Assembly (NCBI RefSeq): GCF_039839785.1
Contig: NZ_JBDOQT010000001.1
Location: forward strand, 2,232,001-2,296,000
DNA from: Pelagibius sp. CAU 1746
GTDB taxonomy: Bacteria > Pseudomonadota > Alphaproteobacteria > Kiloniellales > Kiloniellaceae
Reading direction: 5' to 3'
Length of the DNA stretch: 64,000 nt
In this document: positions 17,026-26,084 of the stretch, piece after piece
Position numbering within the stretch: the first letter of the stretch is position 1
How the letters are laid out: the number at the start of each line of letters is the position of its first letter
Translations under genes and position numbers: made by a program
Notes under the pieces: generated by a model
Seen by the model: the letters and a program-made list of their open reading frames with translations, nothing else
Databases searched by the model: none
Told to the model about the DNA's origin: nothing

Positions 17026-18537
17026 ATGTCCGCGGTTCTCGGCATCGATATCGGTACGACCTCGACGATCGGCGTGATTCTGCGCCCGGACGAGGAGGGC
17101 CTTTGCCTGGCCTCGCGGCCGGTGACCTTTCAGGCGCCGCAACCGGGTTGGGCGGAGGAAGATCCCGAAGAGTGGTGGGCCAACGTCTGCGCGATCGTTC
17201 CGCAGCTTCTTAGCGAGAGCGGGATGAAGGCCGACGACATTGCCGGAGTCGGTGTCGCGGGGATGCTGCCGGCCGTCGTGCTGCTGGATGAGGAGGGGCG
17301 CGTATTGCGCCCCTCGATCCAGCAGTCGGACGGACGTTGCGGGCGGGAGGTCGAGGATCTGCTGGCGGAGGTGCCGGAATCCGATTTTCTCGCCAGGGCC
17401 GGCAACGGCATCAACCAGCAGCTCGTGACCGCGAAGCTGCGGTGGATAGAAAAGCATGAACCTGACGTGTTTTCGCGGATCGCCACGGTCTGCGGATCCT
17501 ATGACTACATCAACTGGCGGCTGACGGGCCGCCGCGCCGTCGAGCAGAACTGGGCGCTGGAAGCCGGCTTCGTCGACGTGCATGAAAGACGGCTTTCCGC
17601 CGATCTTATCGCTCTTGCCCACATTCCCGAGACGGCGATACCGCCCCTGGTCGCATCGCACGAAGTTCTCGGGCAGGTAACCGCGCAGGCCGCGGCGCAG
17701 ACGGGTCTGAAGGCTGGCACGCCGGTGGTCGGCGGAGCGGCGGATCACATCGCGTCGGCTTTTGCCGCCGGCATCGCGGGCAGCGGTGACGTGCTGCTGA
17801 AGTTCGGCGGCGCCGCGGACATTCTCATCGCGACGGAACGGGCCGTGCCGGACCCGCGCATGTACCTGGACTATCACCTGGTCCCGGGTCTCTATATGCC
17901 GAACGGCTGCATGGCGAGCGGCGGGTCGGCGCTCAACTGGTTCGTCGATCACTTCGCGGCCGGCGAGACGGCCGCCGCCGCCCGCGAGGGGGTGACGCCC
18001 CATGCCTACTTGGACCGCCTGGCGGAGGAGATCCCGCCGGGTGCCGGCGGCGTTCAGGTCATTCCCTATTTTCTGGGCGAGAAGACGCCGATCCACGATC
18101 CGGATGCCCGCGGCATCGTGACGGGGCTCAGTTTCAATCATCGCCCGGCGCATATGTGGCGCGCGCTCCTGGAGGGCTTCGGCTACGCCTTTCGCCACCA
18201 CATCGAGGTGTTGAACGACATGGGGCACCCGACGCGCCGCTTCGTGGCCTCCGACGGTGGCGCCCGCTCCCGGCTGTGGATGCAGATCGTCGCGGACATC
18301 CTGCAGCAGCCGGTTCAGCTTCTCACCGGTCATCCGGGGTCCTGCCTGGGGGCGGCCTGGATGGCGGTGATCGGATCGGGCCTCTCGCAGGACTGGACCG
18401 GTTCCCGCAAATACATCCGGGAAGGCGAGGTGATCCGGCCAAACGCGGCGAACGCCCAGGTTTACCAGGAGGGCTACGGGCGTTTTCGCCAGACGTACCG
18501 CGCCATGGCCGCCGTCGAACCCAAGAGCAGACCATGA
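17026..18537 (+). CDS. FGGY-family carbohydrate kinase
   Basis: 503 aa, full length for FGGY kinases. The N-terminal ATPase-fold motif is GIDIGTTSTIGVIL (6-19), and the C-terminal domain carries VASDGGARSRLWMQIVADIL, equivalent to the FGGY signature 2 region. The family phosphorylates pentoses, pentitols, glycerol or related polyols; the closest overall pattern is xylulokinase-like, but the substrate is not clear. The stop overlaps the HAD phosphatase start (ATGA). Confidence 0.92.
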   Translation: MSAVLGIDIGTTSTIGVILRPDEEGLCLASRPVTFQAPQPGWAEEDPEEWWANVCAIVPQLLSESGMKADDIAGVGVAGMLPAVVLLDEEGRVLRPSIQQSDGRCGREVEDLLAEVPESDFLARAGNGINQQLVTAKLRWIEKHEPDVFSRIATVCGSYDYINWRLTGRRAVEQNWALEAGFVDVHERRLSADLIALAHIPETAIPPLVASHEVLGQVTAQAAAQTGLKAGTPVVGGAADHIASAFAAGIAGSGDVLLKFGGAADILIATERAVPDPRMYLDYHLVPGLYMPNGCMASGGSALNWFVDHFAAGETAAAAREGVTPHAYLDRLAEEIPPGAGGVQVIPYFLGEKTPIHDPDARGIVTGLSFNHRPAHMWRALLEGFGYAFRHHIEVLNDMGHPTRRFVASDGGARSRLWMQIVADILQQPVQLLTGHPGSCLGAAWMAVIGSGLSQDWTGSRKYIREGEVIRPNAANAQVYQEGYGRFRQTYRAMAAVEPKSRP

Positions 18538-19190
18538 AGATCGAAGCCATCGCGTGGGACATCGACGGAACGCTGATCGACAGCGAGCCCACCCACTTGA
18601 AAGCCCTGATCGCGACCTGCGACGGCTACGGCGTCGATATCTCGGACCTGCCGGAGGATACCTTCGTCGGAGTCAGCGTCCATGGAGTCTGGGAAGCGCT
18701 TGTGCGGAGATTTCCGGCCCGCCTGGGGCGCGACGAGTGGATCGCCAGGATCAACGACCATTATCGAAAGCTCCGCCGCGAACTTCGGATACAGCCTTTT
18801 GCGGTGGAGACCATTCTGAAAGCGCGAGACCTCGGGCTTCGCCAGGTCGCGGTCTCGAACTCCAACCGCAGCGTCGTGGACGTCAACCTGGAGATGCTGG
18901 GCGCCAGCGGCATATTCGATTTTTCCTTGAGCCTCGACGACGTGGCCAAGGGTAAGCCGGACCCAACTCCCTATCGCCTGGCGGCCAACCGTCTGGGGCT
19001 GGTCCCGCAGCAGGTGGTGGCTGTCGAAGACAGCGAAACCGGCCTGCGCAGCGCCGCCGCGGCCGGATGTCTCGCCGTCGCCATCTCGGCGGACGGCGTG
19101 CGGCTATCTCCGGCGGATCGCCGGATCACGGGCCTGGACGAACTCCCGGAGATTCTCGCCGCCGCGAGGAGCGGTTTGGCGACGGCCTGA
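18534..19190 (+). CDS. HAD-superfamily hydrolase (beta-phosphoglucomutase-like subfamily)
   Basis: 218 aa. Motif I is WDIDGTLID (nucleophile Asp9, acid/base Asp11), motif II SNSNRSVVD, motif III KGKPDPTPYRLAA and motif IV VEDSETGLRSA. A helical cap lies between motifs I and II (about 15-95), as in sugar-phosphate phosphatases and beta-phosphoglucomutases. The gene overlaps the kinase by 4 nt, so a kinase and a probable phosphatase or phosphomutase are made together. The latter may remove a side product or release a processed sugar. Confidence 0.9.
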   Translation: MKIEAIAWDIDGTLIDSEPTHLKALIATCDGYGVDISDLPEDTFVGVSVHGVWEALVRRFPARLGRDEWIARINDHYRKLRRELRIQPFAVETILKARDLGLRQVAVSNSNRSVVDVNLEMLGASGIFDFSLSLDDVAKGKPDPTPYRLAANRLGLVPQQVVAVEDSETGLRSAAAAGCLAVAISADGVRLSPADRRITGLDELPEILAAARSGLATA

Positions 19191-19241
19191 GTATTTTTCC
19201 GAAGAAACAGCACAATGACGTGGAGGCAAAAGGACAAAACG

Positions 19242-20483
19242 ATGAATAGGAAAGCAAAGTATCTTCTGGGAAGTTTCGCAATCGGCTGCTTGCTAACGGC
19301 GACTGCGAGCGCAAGCGAGGCAGCGGAACTCAACATCATCATCGAGGAAGTGCCCGAGTACGATATCGTGCGTGAACTCAGCAAGGAGTTCACCAAAGCA
19401 CATCCCGATATCACCATCACCTTTGACGCGATGCCGTTCGATGCGATGCGGGACAAGATCCTGACGTCCTCTCTGGCGCCCTCGGCGGTCTACGATGTGA
19501 TCATCGTCGATAATCCCTGGATGCAGCAGTTCGCCCGCGCCGGCTACCTTGAGGAACTGGACGGGCGCATTGCCGAAAGCCAGGGCTACGACTTCGAGGA
19601 CTTCATCGAGCCGATCCGCAACGTCGGCGTGGTGGATGGCAAGATCTACGGCGTTCCCTACTACAACTATGCCCTGGGGTTGATTGTCCGCCAGGACATC
19701 TTCGACGAAAAAGGGCTGACCGTTCCCTCGAACCTGGAAGACTATGTCTCGGTGGTGAAGGAACTCACGACCGATGGGATGGCGGGCGTCGCGATGCAGC
19801 CGCAGCGTGGCTATAAGATCATGGAGGAATGGAAGAACTGGCTCTATGCGACCGGTGGCGAAGTGACCGACGAGTCGGGCAATGTCACCATCGACAGCCC
19901 GGAGGCCGCCCAGGCCCTGAACCTCTACATCGAGACCTACAAGGCCGCCGCGCCGGAAGGCTCCTTGAACTGGGGTTTCGACGAGGCGCTGCGGGCGGTG
20001 GCTTCCGGCCGCGCCGCGACCATGCTCAGCTACAACTGGATGCTGCCGACCTTGAACAAGAAGGACGGAATCGCGGGTGATCTCGCCGGTAAGTTCAAGC
20101 TCTACGAGGTGCCGGGCGGAAAGGCGGTCTTGGGGGCCTGGCACTGGTCCGTCACCGCAAATTCGGAGCAGAAGGACGCCGCCTGGCAGTTCGTCTCCTG
20201 GATCACCAGCAAGCAGGTCGACAAGCAGCGTGTCATCGCCGGTGGAGCGCCCATGCGGACGAGCGTGGTCTCGGACCCTGAGGTTTGGGAGCAGGGATTC
20301 GGCGAGGAATACTACAAGACCGTTCTGTCGATTCTCGAGGACGCCGCGCCGCTTGCAACCGGCAACAGCGCCGAGGAGGTCATCGAGATCGTGGGGACGG
20401 AGCTTAGCGCCGCCGTTTCCGAGCAGAAGTCCGTCGAGGACGCGCTTAAGGATGCGGCACGCCGTGTCGAGCGCGCCCAGTAA
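19242..20483 (+). CDS. sugar ABC transporter substrate-binding protein (family 1)
   Basis: 413 aa from the ATG at 19242 (AAGGA 7 nt upstream). The signal peptide is roughly residues 1-29 (LLGSFAIGCLLTATASASEA). Mature features of family 1 binding proteins include KEFTKAHPDITITFDAMPFD, YDVIIVDNPWMQQF and GVPYYNYALGLIVRQD. It is followed by a strong hairpin and then the two permease genes, so it is probably made in excess. Ligand unknown. Confidence 0.92.
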   Translation: MNRKAKYLLGSFAIGCLLTATASASEAAELNIIIEEVPEYDIVRELSKEFTKAHPDITITFDAMPFDAMRDKILTSSLAPSAVYDVIIVDNPWMQQFARAGYLEELDGRIAESQGYDFEDFIEPIRNVGVVDGKIYGVPYYNYALGLIVRQDIFDEKGLTVPSNLEDYVSVVKELTTDGMAGVAMQPQRGYKIMEEWKNWLYATGGEVTDESGNVTIDSPEAAQALNLYIETYKAAAPEGSLNWGFDEALRAVASGRAATMLSYNWMLPTLNKKDGIAGDLAGKFKLYEVPGGKAVLGAWHWSVTANSEQKDAAWQFVSWITSKQVDKQRVIAGGAPMRTSVVSDPEVWEQGFGEEYYKTVLSILEDAAPLATGNSAEEVIEIVGTELSAAVSEQKSVEDALKDAARRVERAQ

Positions 20484-20497
20484 TCCGCAGTTGGCAT

Positions 20498-20522
20498 ACG
20501 GCCGGAGATTTTCTCCGGCCGT
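20498..20522 (+). terminator. strong hairpin with T-tract between binding-protein and permease genes
   Basis: A perfect 11-bp stem ACGGCCGGAGA / TCTCCGGCCGT with a TTT loop is followed by TTGCTTTT. It has the form of an intrinsic terminator, 14 nt after the binding-protein stop. Since the permease genes continue in the same direction with no obvious new promoter, it is probably a leaky attenuator that sets the binding-protein to permease ratio. Confidence 0.75.
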
Positions 20523-20545
20523 TTGCTTTTGAGGAGCCGGCCCGC

Positions 20546-21388
20546 GTGTCGCTGCGTCTTCGTCTGATCCTGCCGCTGGCCCTGCTGCTCGCGGGCATCA
20601 TGATCTATCCGCTGGCTTTCTCCGGCTGGATATCTTTGCACGACTACCGGCTGACCCGAATTGACGATGTGCGTTTCGAGGGCAGCGGCAACTACGAGTT
20701 CATACTCTCCGACGGTTCGTTCTGGAACGCGCTCAGCAACACCTTCGTTTTCGTGGGCGGCGCGGTCACCTTGGAACTGGTCATCGGCCTCGGTTTGGCG
20801 CTGCTGCTGCAGAAGCTGGTGCGGTTTCAGAACGTCGCTCGCGCCATACTACTGGCGCCGATGTTCATCACGCCGATCGCCGTCGGGTTGATGTTCCGCT
20901 TTCTTCTGAATTCCGAACTCGGCGTGATTCCCCATTATCTCGCCGCTCTGGGCATCACCGTAGACTGGTTCGGCCCGGATCTCGCCTTGTTCAGCATCAT
21001 CCTGATCGACGTCTGGCAGTGGACGCCGTTCATGGTTCTGATGCTCCTGGCGGGGCTGGAGGCCTTGCCGCGGTCGCCTTTTGAGGCCGCCAGGGTCGAT
21101 GGCGCCTCGGCCTGGCTGACCTTCCGCAAGTTGACCCTGCCGATGTTGCAGCCGGTGATCGTCGTTGCCGTCATCATCCGGGCACTGGATGCCTTCAAGG
21201 TCTTTGAATATGTCTATGCGATTACGCGCGGGGGTCCCGGCGACGCGACGGAGACCATTCAGTTCTTGATCTACAAGACCGGATTCCGGTTCTTCCGGCT
21301 CGGCGAAGCCGCGTCGATGGCGTTCGTCCTGGTGACGATAACCCTGGCGCTGGTTGTTGCCCTTTATATGTCGACGAGACGCAGGTGA
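20546..21388 (+). CDS. sugar ABC transporter permease (MalF/UgpA type)
   Basis: 280 aa with six TM segments (first at about residues 7-27). The coupling loop is EAARVDGASAWLTFRKLTLP and is followed by the conserved MLQPVIVVAVIIRALDAFKVFEYVYAIT region of MalF-type sugar permeases. The start is a GTG close after the attenuator hairpin, with GAGG upstream. Confidence 0.92.
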   Translation: MSLRLRLILPLALLLAGIMIYPLAFSGWISLHDYRLTRIDDVRFEGSGNYEFILSDGSFWNALSNTFVFVGGAVTLELVIGLGLALLLQKLVRFQNVARAILLAPMFITPIAVGLMFRFLLNSELGVIPHYLAALGITVDWFGPDLALFSIILIDVWQWTPFMVLMLLAGLEALPRSPFEAARVDGASAWLTFRKLTLPMLQPVIVVAVIIRALDAFKVFEYVYAITRGGPGDATETIQFLIYKTGFRFFRLGEAASMAFVLVTITLALVVALYMSTRRR

Positions 21389-21398
21389 GGCCCGCGGT

Positions 21399-22226
21399 AT
21401 GAAGACCAAGCGATACTCGGCGAAAATCGCACAACTGGCCGTCGAAATTGTCGTCGCCGCGGCGGTGGCGGTGGTGCTGTTCCCCTTTATCTGGATTTTC
21501 CTCGCCTCGATCAAGCCGTCGCACCTCGTATCCGAACCGGACGTCTGGGTTTTCACTCCCTCGCTCAGCAACTGGATCGAGGTGGTCGCCGGCTCGGAAG
21601 TCCCCCGGAACGTCCTCAACAGCCTCATCGTGTCCGTATCGACGGTGGTGATCGCGCTGCTGGTCGGATGCCCGGCGGCCTACTCCTTTTCGCGGTTCAA
21701 GGCGGGCGGAGCTTCGCGCTTCGCCATCCTGGCCGCGGAAATGATGCCGCCGGCGATCCTGATCCTGCCGCTGTTTCTGGTCTTCTACCGGCTGGGGCTG
21801 ATTGACAGTCTGGCGGGCGTGATCATTACCCATCTGACGCTCGTCGTTCCGGTCGTCACTTGGTTCCTCATCAGTTTTTTCGACGAGGTGCCGCGCGAGC
21901 TGGAGGAGCAGGCGATGATCGATGGCTGCACCCAGTTCCAGGCCTTCTGGCGTGTCGTGCTGCCGACCATCCGCCCGGGGATCGCGGCTGCGTCGGTTTT
22001 CGGCTTCGTACTGTCGTGGAATGACCTCTTCTACGCGCTCATCCTGACCGGTGGCGAGAGTCGCACGCTGCCGGTGGCCATAGCCGGGTTCTGGACCTTC
22101 CGCGGCGTGGATATGGGAAAGATGGCTGTGGCCATCCTGCTTGCCGTCGTGCCGATTCTGGTCGTTTCCTTCTTTGTTCAGAAACATCTGATCCGCGGCC
22201 TCGGCGGCGGTGCAGTCAAGACGTGA
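21399..22226 (+). CDS. sugar ABC transporter permease (MalG/UgpE type)
   Basis: 275 aa from the ATG at 21399, 10 nt after the previous stop with GAGG upstream. The first TM segment (about 15-36) ends in PFIWIFLASIKPS, typical of MalG-type subunits. The coupling loop is EEQAMIDGCTQFQAFWRVVLP. It partners the preceding permease. Confidence 0.92.
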   Translation: MKTKRYSAKIAQLAVEIVVAAAVAVVLFPFIWIFLASIKPSHLVSEPDVWVFTPSLSNWIEVVAGSEVPRNVLNSLIVSVSTVVIALLVGCPAAYSFSRFKAGGASRFAILAAEMMPPAILILPLFLVFYRLGLIDSLAGVIITHLTLVVPVVTWFLISFFDEVPRELEEQAMIDGCTQFQAFWRVVLPTIRPGIAAASVFGFVLSWNDLFYALILTGGESRTLPVAIAGFWTFRGVDMGKMAVAILLAVVPILVVSFFVQKHLIRGLGGGAVKT

Positions 22227-22236
22227 GGTTCCGCCT

Positions 22237-23325
22237 ATGGAAGGCGCCCAACTGATACAAGTCACCAAGAAATTCGGCGCGGTCGAGATACTCAAGGGCA
22301 TAGATCTCACCATCCAGCCCCGCGAATTCACGGTCTTCCTCGGCCCTTCGGGGTGCGGCAAGTCCACGACCCTGCGGCTGCTGGCTGGCTTGGAGCGCCA
22401 GACGTCCGGCGAGATCTGGATCGCCGGGCGCAATGTGTCCGATCTCGAGCCAAGGCAGCGCGACGTTGCCATGGTTTTCCAGAACTATGCGCTTTATCCC
22501 AACATGACCATTGCCGAGAACATGGGGTTCGGCCTGAAAGCGCGGAACATGCCGAAGGCGGAAATCGCCGACCGGGTGGAGAAGGTAGCGCGCCTGCTGT
22601 CCTTGTCGGACCTTCTGGACCGCAAGCCCAAGCAGCTTTCCGGCGGCCAGCAGCAACGCGTGGCGATTGGGCGGGCGATCGTCCGAAATCCGAACCTCTT
22701 CCTCTTCGACGAACCTCTGAGCAATCTCGACGCGAAGCTGCGGGTCGAGATGCGCACGGAGTTGCTGCGGCTGCACCGTGAACTCGGTGCGACCACCGTC
22801 TACGTGACGCACGACCAGGAAGAAGCCATGACCATGGCGGACCGCATCGTGGTGATGAACGGTGGGCAAATCGAGCAGATGGGAACGCCCGCCGACATCT
22901 TCTTTCGGCCCGCAAGCGTCATGGTGGCCGGGTTTGTCGGCAGCCCTTCGATGAATTTTCTGCAGGGAACCGTGGCGGACGGCAGGCTGGTCACCGAACT
23001 GGGAGCTTTCGGGATCGCGACCGGCGGCCTGCCGGAGAAGAGCCCGGTGACGATGGGCCTCAGGCCGGATGACTTCTACTTTCCGGAGGACCTGGCCGGG
23101 GAGGAGACGGCAGGCACCATCGATTTCCTGGTCGAGTTCGTCGAGTTGCTGGGCGCGCGCGGAATCGTGACGCTGCGGAAATCCGGCATTGTTATGAAGG
23201 GGGTATTCGAGGAGCGCTTTCTGCAGCGGTTGCAGGAGGGCTCTGAGGTGCGCCTCGCGGTTTCCCGCAACAGGCTGCACCTTTTTGATGGCGTTGAAGG
23301 TACCCGCTTGGGGGACGCGGTCTAA
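22237..23325 (+). CDS. sugar ABC transporter ATP-binding protein (UgpC/MalK type)
   Basis: 362 aa from the ATG at 22237, 10 nt after the permease stop (GAGG upstream). Walker A is GPSGCGKST, the signature is LSGGQQQRVAIGRAI, Walker B is LFLFDEPLSNLDAKLR, and the H-loop is VTHDQEEAMTM. A C-terminal TOBE/regulatory domain (about 240-362) follows. It is the last gene of the carbohydrate operon. Confidence 0.94.
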   Translation: MEGAQLIQVTKKFGAVEILKGIDLTIQPREFTVFLGPSGCGKSTTLRLLAGLERQTSGEIWIAGRNVSDLEPRQRDVAMVFQNYALYPNMTIAENMGFGLKARNMPKAEIADRVEKVARLLSLSDLLDRKPKQLSGGQQQRVAIGRAIVRNPNLFLFDEPLSNLDAKLRVEMRTELLRLHRELGATTVYVTHDQEEAMTMADRIVVMNGGQIEQMGTPADIFFRPASVMVAGFVGSPSMNFLQGTVADGRLVTELGAFGIATGGLPEKSPVTMGLRPDDFYFPEDLAGEETAGTIDFLVEFVELLGARGIVTLRKSGIVMKGVFEERFLQRLQEGSEVRLAVSRNRLHLFDGVEGTRLGDAV

Positions 23326-23443
23326 GGGGCAGAGCACGCGCGTACCCTTCGCGTGGCGTTCTTCTCCTGCGGTCGGCTAGACTGTGGGGCGGTGTTCGGC
23401 GCAGAGCCGGCACCGACCCCGAACCTAGCAAGGCAGGCCGCCC

Positions 23444-24109
23444 ATGATGAACCTTGTCGCCCCGACCGAGCTCCTCTTGACCGTCGATATTCTTTCGGTG
23501 GTGGTTTTTGCGGTTTCCGGCGCCCTGACGGCCTCGCGCAAGAGCCTGGACGTCGTCGGTTTCATGTGGCTCGCCGTGCTGACCGGCGTCGGCGGCGGCA
23601 CCGTGCGCGACCTGCTCCTGGATGTGCCGGTCTTCTGGATGGTCGCGCCCCATCACATCGTCGCCTGCCTCGTCACTGCCGTGGCGGTGCATTTCTCGGC
23701 CCATCTCGTTGAATCCCGCTACCGCCTGCTGCTCTGGTTCGACGCCCTGGGGCTCGCACTGGTCACCGTCGCCGGGACCGCCAAGGGCCTGGACAACGGC
23801 ACCGGCGCGGTGGTCGCGGTCGTCATGGGCGTGATCACCGGCACGGTGGGCGGGATCGTGCGCGATCTCGTCGGCAACGAGCCCTCGGTCATCCTGCGTC
23901 GTGAGATCTACGTCACCGCCTCGGGGCTCGGCGCCTGTACCTACGTGGCCCTCGCGGCACTGGCGCTGCCCAGCCTGGCGGCGGGTGCGGCGGGCGTCGC
24001 GGTTACCTTCGCGGTGCGCGGCTTGGCCATCACCTACAACTGGTCGATGCCGGCATACCGCCGCAGGGACGGCCGCAAGGTCGAGGAGATCGAGGGCTTA
24101 CGGAAATGA
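23444..24109 (+). CDS. trimeric intracellular cation channel (TRIC/UPF0126) family membrane protein
   Basis: 221 aa. Two repeated three-TM units are visible, each with a glycine-rich GGGTVRDLL-type motif: GVGGGTVRDLLLD at about 50 and GTVGGIVRDLVGNEPSVILR at about 128. This pattern is diagnostic of the bacterial TRIC/YadS group, potassium-permeable channels or small-molecule carriers. It stands alone between the sugar operon and the convergent haemoglobin gene. Confidence 0.9.
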   Translation: MMNLVAPTELLLTVDILSVVVFAVSGALTASRKSLDVVGFMWLAVLTGVGGGTVRDLLLDVPVFWMVAPHHIVACLVTAVAVHFSAHLVESRYRLLLWFDALGLALVTVAGTAKGLDNGTGAVVAVVMGVITGTVGGIVRDLVGNEPSVILRREIYVTASGLGACTYVALAALALPSLAAGAAGVAVTFAVRGLAITYNWSMPAYRRRDGRKVEEIEGLRK

Positions 24110-24276
24110 CGCGCGGGCGGTCCAGAAGCTGAATCGCGGGGCGGGCGCCGGGGCGTCCGGCAGCAGCGGCCCGGTCGGGCCCGCCGGCTGTCGCTGCGCC
24201 GCGCGGCGGGTGTGCAGGCCCCCGGCTTGACACCTGGCGGGACGACGAATGGAGATCGAGCGCGTGCCGCCCCGGG

Positions 24277-24738
24277 TCACGGCGCCGTTCCCTGCGGCGC
24301 CGGGGGAACGGAGAGAGGGCCGCCGGGATGGAAGAACATGCCGAGTTGGAAGCTCTCGGCGATGCGCTGCGCACGCTCGATGAAGACGGCGGCGATATCG
24401 GGCGGACAGACCTCTTTGGCGGTTTTCCGGAACAGCGCCAGCCACTGGGTGAAGTGCTCCGGACGGACGTCCTTCAGCCGCATGTGGGCAGGCAGTGGCC
24501 GGCCCTTGTAGCGGCCGCTCACCAGCGTCACGGATGACCAGAAGTCGCACATCTTGGCGAGGTGGTCGTCCCAGCGTTCGCCGATGACCCGGTCGAAGAT
24601 CGGGCCCAGGACGGCGTCGGCGCGGACCTTGTCATAGAAGGTATGCACCAGCGCCCGTATCATCTCTTCCGTGATGTCCGGGTGCACCGGCCGCCGCAGC
24701 AGGTTCCGGGCTTCGGGGGCGGGATTCGGTGATGTCAT
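24277..24738 (-). CDS. group III truncated haemoglobin
   Basis: 153 aa. Residues 18-130 fit the 2-on-2 globin fold: ITEEMIRALVHTFYDKVRADAVLGPIF, then DDHLAKMCDFWSSVTLVSGRYKGRPLPAHMRL containing the probable proximal-side His, and HFTQWLALFRKTAKEVCPP. The order and spacing are those of group III globins, linked to NO or reactive nitrogen defence. A dyad closely matching the one before nsrR lies 72 nt upstream, so NsrR control is likely. The C-terminal 20 residues are Pro-rich and unstructured. Confidence 0.92.
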   Translation of the reverse strand: MTSPNPAPEARNLLRRPVHPDITEEMIRALVHTFYDKVRADAVLGPIFDRVIGERWDDHLAKMCDFWSSVTLVSGRYKGRPLPAHMRLKDVRPEHFTQWLALFRKTAKEVCPPDIAAVFIERAQRIAESFQLGMFFHPGGPLSVPPAPQGTAP

Positions 24739-24809
24739 GGCAAGTTTCCCCGCAGTGGCACAGGCAAGGCGTAAGCTTCGCGGATCAGCCTAGTTGGCTG
24801 CGGTTCAGT

Positions 24810-24832
24810 AAGCAATATGAAAAATACTTCTT
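24810..24832 (-). promoter_or_regulatory. NsrR-like operator upstream of truncated haemoglobin
   Basis: A 23-bp imperfect dyad, read on the minus strand as AAGAAGTATTT then T then TCATATTGCTT less the shared centre. Its half-sites (AAGAAGTAT and, reversed, AAGCAATAT) resemble those of the near-perfect dyad in front of nsrR in this window and the known AAGATGCAT-type NsrR half-site. It lies 72 nt before the globin start. Confidence 0.6.
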
Positions 24833-24850
24833 TTAAGAAACCCGCCCCGG

Positions 24851-25549
24851 CTAGGGGTGGTCCGTGGGGGTGTCGAGGCGCCGGGACCAATCCTCGACGC
24901 TATGGCGTTCCAGGCGCCTGCGCGCGAGGCCGCGCCAAGACGGGGCGAGAGGGGACAGTTCGGCGAGCTGGCGGAGCAGGTCCCTGTCGAGGGTGTCGTG
25001 GTAAAGAACCTGCAGGATGCGCGCCAGGGGCCAGTCTTCCGCGCAGCGGTCGACGAGGGCGAAACCGTCGCCGGGCCCGACGCGGCCTTCGTCCAGAACC
25101 CGGTAGTACCACCCGGTGCGTCCCGATTCCTGGACGCGGCGGGCCATCGTCGGAAGCCCGAAGCGCTCGTTCAGCCGCCAGCACGGTTGCCGGGCCTGAG
25201 TGACCTGTACCGTCGCCGTTCCAAGCCGGTAAACGTCACCGATGCAGACGTCGGCTTCCGTTATCCCTCGGGTCGAGATGTTCTCGCCAAAGGCGCCCGG
25301 GGCCGCGAGGTGTCCCGCGATCCCCGGACATTCCGCTCTCCAGGCCGGATAGTGGTCCAAAGCGTAGTGGTGAACCGCCTTCTCCGGGCCGCCGTGATGC
25401 TTCCTGTCTCCTTGCTCGTCTCCCTCCAGGCCGCTTCGCGCAACTTCGACGGCGCCGGACACCGGCCGCTTGAGAATACCGCTCGCAACGCCGCGTCGGC
25501 CCAGTGGAGCGAGCTTTCCGACGAGGGCGGCGACGATTGAGAGTTGCAC
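24851..25549 (-). CDS. MOSC domain protein (YiiM-like)
   Basis: 232 aa, starting at GTG 25549. The MOSC core is recognisable: GLEGDEQGDRKHHGGPEKAVHHYALDHYPAWR, PGAFGENISTRGITEADVCIGDVYRLGTATVQVTQARQPCWRL, with the conserved Cys (Cys121 region, QPCWRL) proposed to bind the molybdenum cofactor or sulfur. YiiM-type proteins reduce N-hydroxylated compounds with Moco. The gene lies 18 nt beyond the globin operator but is oriented in the same direction upstream of the globin, so both may be transcribed together. Confidence 0.9.
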   Translation of the reverse strand: MQLSIVAALVGKLAPLGRRGVASGILKRPVSGAVEVARSGLEGDEQGDRKHHGGPEKAVHHYALDHYPAWRAECPGIAGHLAAPGAFGENISTRGITEADVCIGDVYRLGTATVQVTQARQPCWRLNERFGLPTMARRVQESGRTGWYYRVLDEGRVGPGDGFALVDRCAEDWPLARILQVLYHDTLDRDLLRQLAELSPLAPSWRGLARRRLERHSVEDWSRRLDTPTDHP

Positions 25550-26084
25550 GGCGGGGGATCTTTTCTCTTTGACGGATGGCTATCGAGTTCGGGCGCTTTT
25601 CTCGCTGCGCGCCGAGCATAGCGGCCTGTACCAGCCGGCGCCAGACAACCGCCTGCACTTCGGCGATGCCGGCCGATCCGACCGGCGGGGCGAGTGCCGC
25701 CAGCTAAGCGAAGCCCGTCGCAGGGCGGGGACCAGGGCGATTTCCACCGGCCTTGGCGTCAAAGCGGCGGTCTCCCTGAAAGGCTTTGGCTTTCCCGCTT
25801 GACAACGGGGTTGGGAGAGGCAATCTAAACACATTATGATGGCTTTTCCGATTACCTCGAACTTTCTTCGACTGGGCAATCCTCTCGCAGGACATTGACC
25901 CCCGGCTCGGCCATCGTGCGTCCCCCGAGCCTGGGGGCGAGGCTTCCCATTTCATAGCCGTTTATAGCTTTGCCGGGCTTTTTTAGCCTCCAAGGACGCT
26001 CCAAACATCCGATCTCAGTGCGAACCAGGAGCCGCTAGGGCCTGGGCGGAAGCGCCCGGCTGCCTCAGCGCACAGGAGGTGGTC
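25550..26084. other. 535-nt intergenic region, no gene recognised
   Basis: No open frame here shows protein-like features. The right half is AT-richer (about 25800-26000) and should hold the promoter of the Rnk-like gene. A TTGACA hexamer at 25799-25804 has no good -10 at the right spacing. An AGGAGG at 26074-26079 serves the next gene. Confidence 0.4.

Noticed and set aside
25799-25827. TTGACA as a -35 box
   Set aside because: The expected -10 position at 17-nt spacing reads AATCTA, too far from TATAAT to support a promoter call.
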